Positions 62,418 to 64,000 of a stretch of 64,000 nucleotides of DNA are shown here, one piece after another (position 1 is the first letter of the stretch; each line of letters begins with the position of its first letter). Both the position numbers and the translations under genes were made by a program. The stretch is from Micromonospora sp. WMMD882 (GTDB lineage Bacteria > Actinomycetota > Actinomycetes > Mycobacteriales > Micromonosporaceae). The stretch is taken from positions 2,728,001 to 2,792,000 of the forward strand of contig NZ_CP114903.1 of NCBI RefSeq assembly GCF_027497255.1, given 5' to 3'. The notes under the pieces were generated by a model that worked only from the letters and a program-made list of their open reading frames with translations, did no database searches and was not told where the DNA came from.

Positions 62418-63257
62418 TCAGAACAGGACGGTGGCCAGGGTGCCGACCGGCCGGAACCCGCAGCGCCGGTACACCCGCCGGGCGGGCAGGTTGAAGTCGT
62501 TGACGTACAGGCTCACCGTCGGCGCGACCCGCAGCAGGGCGTCCCGCACCACCGCCGCCATGGCCGCCGTGGCGATCCCGCGCCCCCGCCACGCCGGGTC
62601 GACCCAGACCCCCTGGACCTGCGCGGTGCGGCGGGTCACCACCGCCAGCTCGGCTTTGAAGACGACCCGGCCGTCGACGAACCGGGCGTACGCCCGACCG
62701 GTACGGACCAGCTCGGTCACCCGCCGCCGGTACCCCCGTCCCCCGTCCTCGGCGAGCGGCGACGCGCCGACCTCCTCGGTGTACATCGCCACCGCCGCCG
62801 GGAACAACGCGTCGACCTCACCGGCACGGACCTGCCGCACCTGCTGGTCGACCGGCACGCTGGGCAGCGCGTCGACCGCCAGCAGCGGCTGGTTGGGGCG
62901 TACGTCCCGGGCCGGCCCCCAGTGCCCGCAGAGGCGGTCCCAGAGCTGGAGGACGGCGTCCGCCCGCCCGACGATCGACGAGCAGAACCGTTCCTCGCCG
63001 GCCAGCAGGTCGGCGTAGGCGGCGACGGCCGACGGGTCGGCGAGCACCGGAGTGAGGTTCCCGCCCACCCAGCAGATCGACTCGAGTTGGCGGCGCGCGC
63101 CGTACCCGAGGATCCGCCCGTCCGCCCGCCACCAGGCGAGCCCGCGCGCGGCGACGCGTTCCGCCACCTGCGCGCCCGCGAAGGGGTCGCGGTCGAGCAG
63201 CCGCTCGACCGCGCGACGCTCCGACTCGCCCAACTGCCGCACCGGCACCGTCAGCAC
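62418..63257 (-). CDS. DUF4081 plus GNAT N-acetyltransferase
   Basis: A 279-residue protein whose N-terminal ~130 residues resemble DUF4081 (RQLGESERRAVERLLDRDPFAGAQVAERV) and whose C-terminal half is a GNAT domain with VQGVWVDPAWRGRGIATAAMAAVVRDAL (R-x2-G-x-G acetyl-CoA loop) and LYVNDFNLPARRVYRRCGFRPVG. The substrate is unknown. It lies 61 bp downstream of ispG, an arrangement I recall from many actinobacteria (Rv2867c beside ispG in M. tuberculosis). The GTG at 63257 lacks a clear ribosome site. Confidence 0.88.
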   Translation of the reverse strand: MLTVPVRQLGESERRAVERLLDRDPFAGAQVAERVAARGLAWWRADGRILGYGARRQLESICWVGGNLTPVLADPSAVAAYADLLAGEERFCSSIVGRADAVLQLWDRLCGHWGPARDVRPNQPLLAVDALPSVPVDQQVRQVRAGEVDALFPAAVAMYTEEVGASPLAEDGGRGYRRRVTELVRTGRAYARFVDGRVVFKAELAVVTRRTAQVQGVWVDPAWRGRGIATAAMAAVVRDALLRVAPTVSLYVNDFNLPARRVYRRCGFRPVGTLATVLF

Positions 63258-63318
63258 GGGTACCAGCCTGCCAGACGCACCCCGCCTCGCGCCGGTCGAG
63301 CCGACGACTGCGCCCGAC

Positions 63319-64000
63319 TCAGTGCACGCTGACGGTCGGGCCGGGGAGCAGGTCGCGCAGGTCGTCCGGGAGCTCGGCGCCCATCTCGTCGGCGATCCGC
63401 AGCGCCTCCTCGATCAGGGTCTCCACGATCTGCGCCTCGGGGACGGTCTTGACCACCTTGCCCTTGACGAAGATCTGGCCCTTGCCGTTGCCGGAGGCGA
63501 CGCCGAGGTCGGCCTCGCGGGCCTCGCCCGGACCGTTGACGACGCAGCCCATCACGGCCACCCGCAGCGGCACCGGCAGCCCCTCCAGGCCGGCGGTGAC
63601 CTCCTCGGCGAGCTTGTAGACGTCCACCTGGGCCCGGCCGCAGGACGGGCAGGAGACGATCTCCAGGCCACGCTCGCGCAGGCCGAGCGACTCCAGGATC
63701 TGGTTGCCGACCTTGATCTCCTCGACCGGCGGGGCGGAGAGCGAGACCCGGATGGTGTCGCCGATCCCCTCGGCCAGCAGCGCGCCGAACGCCACCGCCG
63801 ACTTGATGGTGCCCTGGAAGGCCGGACCGGCCTCGGTCACCCCGAGGTGCAGCGGGTAGTCGCACCGCTCGGCGAGCTGCCGGTACGCCCGGATCATCAC
63901 CACCGGGTCGTTGTGCTTGACCGAGATCTTGATGTCCCGGAAGCCGTGCTCCTCGAACAGCGAGCACTCCCACAGCGCCGACTCGACGAGCGCCTCGGCG
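63319..64000 (-). CDS. ispG: 4-hydroxy-3-methylbut-2-enyl-diphosphate synthase, 5' end outside the window
   Basis: The C-terminal ~227 residues of IspG/GcpE, the [4Fe-4S] enzyme of the non-mevalonate isoprenoid pathway that converts ME-cPP to HMBPP. The cluster cysteines are in [13 protein letters not shown] and [17 protein letters not shown], and the tail has [18 protein letters not shown]. Upstream sequence to the window end reads on in frame ([23 protein letters not shown]), so the start codon lies beyond 64000. Confidence 0.96.
   Translation of the reverse strand, partial: AEALVESALWECSLFEEHGFRDIKISVKHNDPVVMIRAYRQLAERCDYPLHLGVTEAGPAFQGTIKSAVAFGALLAEGIGDTIRVSLSAPPVEEIKVGNQILESLGLRERGLEIVSCPSCGRAQVDVYKLAEEVTAGLEGLPVPLRVAVMGCVVNGPGEAREADLGVASGNGKGQIFVKGKVVKTVPEAQIVETLIEEALRIADEMGAELPDDLRDLLPGPTVSVH

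Overview
The window is high-GC actinobacterial DNA. Codon third positions are almost all G or C, GTG starts are common, and many ATGA/GTGA overlaps couple neighbouring genes. The gene content and order look like the block I remember from Mycobacterium tuberculosis running from clgR/pgsA/ftsK to ispG: clgR, pgsA, ftsK, rnj, dapA, thyX, dapB, an M16 peptidase, pnp, rpsO, ribF, truB, a MATE gene, nrnA, rbfA, infB, ylxR, nusA, rimP, map, GNAT, ispG. Family-level details (YbjN pair, DUF2752, caspase-STAND genes, linkers rich in tandem repeats) suggest a Micromonospora-like member of the Micromonosporaceae. That placement is inference. No tRNA, rRNA, CRISPR array or insertion sequence was found.

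Layout. 1-5.4 kb: clgR-cinA-pgsA-rimO on the minus strand, an ornithine-cyclodeaminase-like gene, then a plus-strand SMR exporter behind a guanidine-III riboswitch and a small membrane protein. 5.5-9.4 kb: ftsK interrupted in its Walker A motif by a 495-residue intein with class 3 (W-C-T) signature residues. 9.5-19.9 kb: two YbjN genes, rnj, dapA, thyX, DUF2752, an AlkX/YcaQ-like glycosylase, two GNAT genes and a GT87-type mannosyltransferase. 20-26 kb: dapB, then an accessory island with an EACC1-like gene coupled to a 1523-residue caspase-STAND-WD40 protein. 26-46.4 kb: the core gene-expression block (M16 peptidase, pnp, rpsO, ribF, truB, nrnA, rbfA, ylxP, infB, ylxR, nusA, rimP, map), with small membrane proteins, a MATE transporter, ferritin-like proteins and a VIT-family protein between. 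46.5-50.5 kb: a STAS protein beside a 1231-residue hybrid kinase/phosphatase. 50.7-58.6 kb: catabolic genes (PNPOx-like, SDR-ALDH-glutamine-synthetase-like operon, thiolase, a dicarboxylate-carrier remnant, an Old Yellow Enzyme) and a 19-bp tandem array. 58.6-64 kb: a fused ABC exporter, a GNAT gene and the 5'-truncated ispG.

How the genes work together. infB, nusA, rimP, rbfA, truB, rpsO, pnp and map form the translation/RNA-maturation core. dapA and dapB supply diaminopimelate and lysine. FtsK handles division-linked chromosome transport. The most notable items are the EACC1/caspase/STAND gene pair, which matches the architecture of proposed NTP-dependent conflict (suicide) systems; the putative class 3 intein in FtsK; and the guanidine-III riboswitch, which identifies the SMR pump as a guanidinium exporter.
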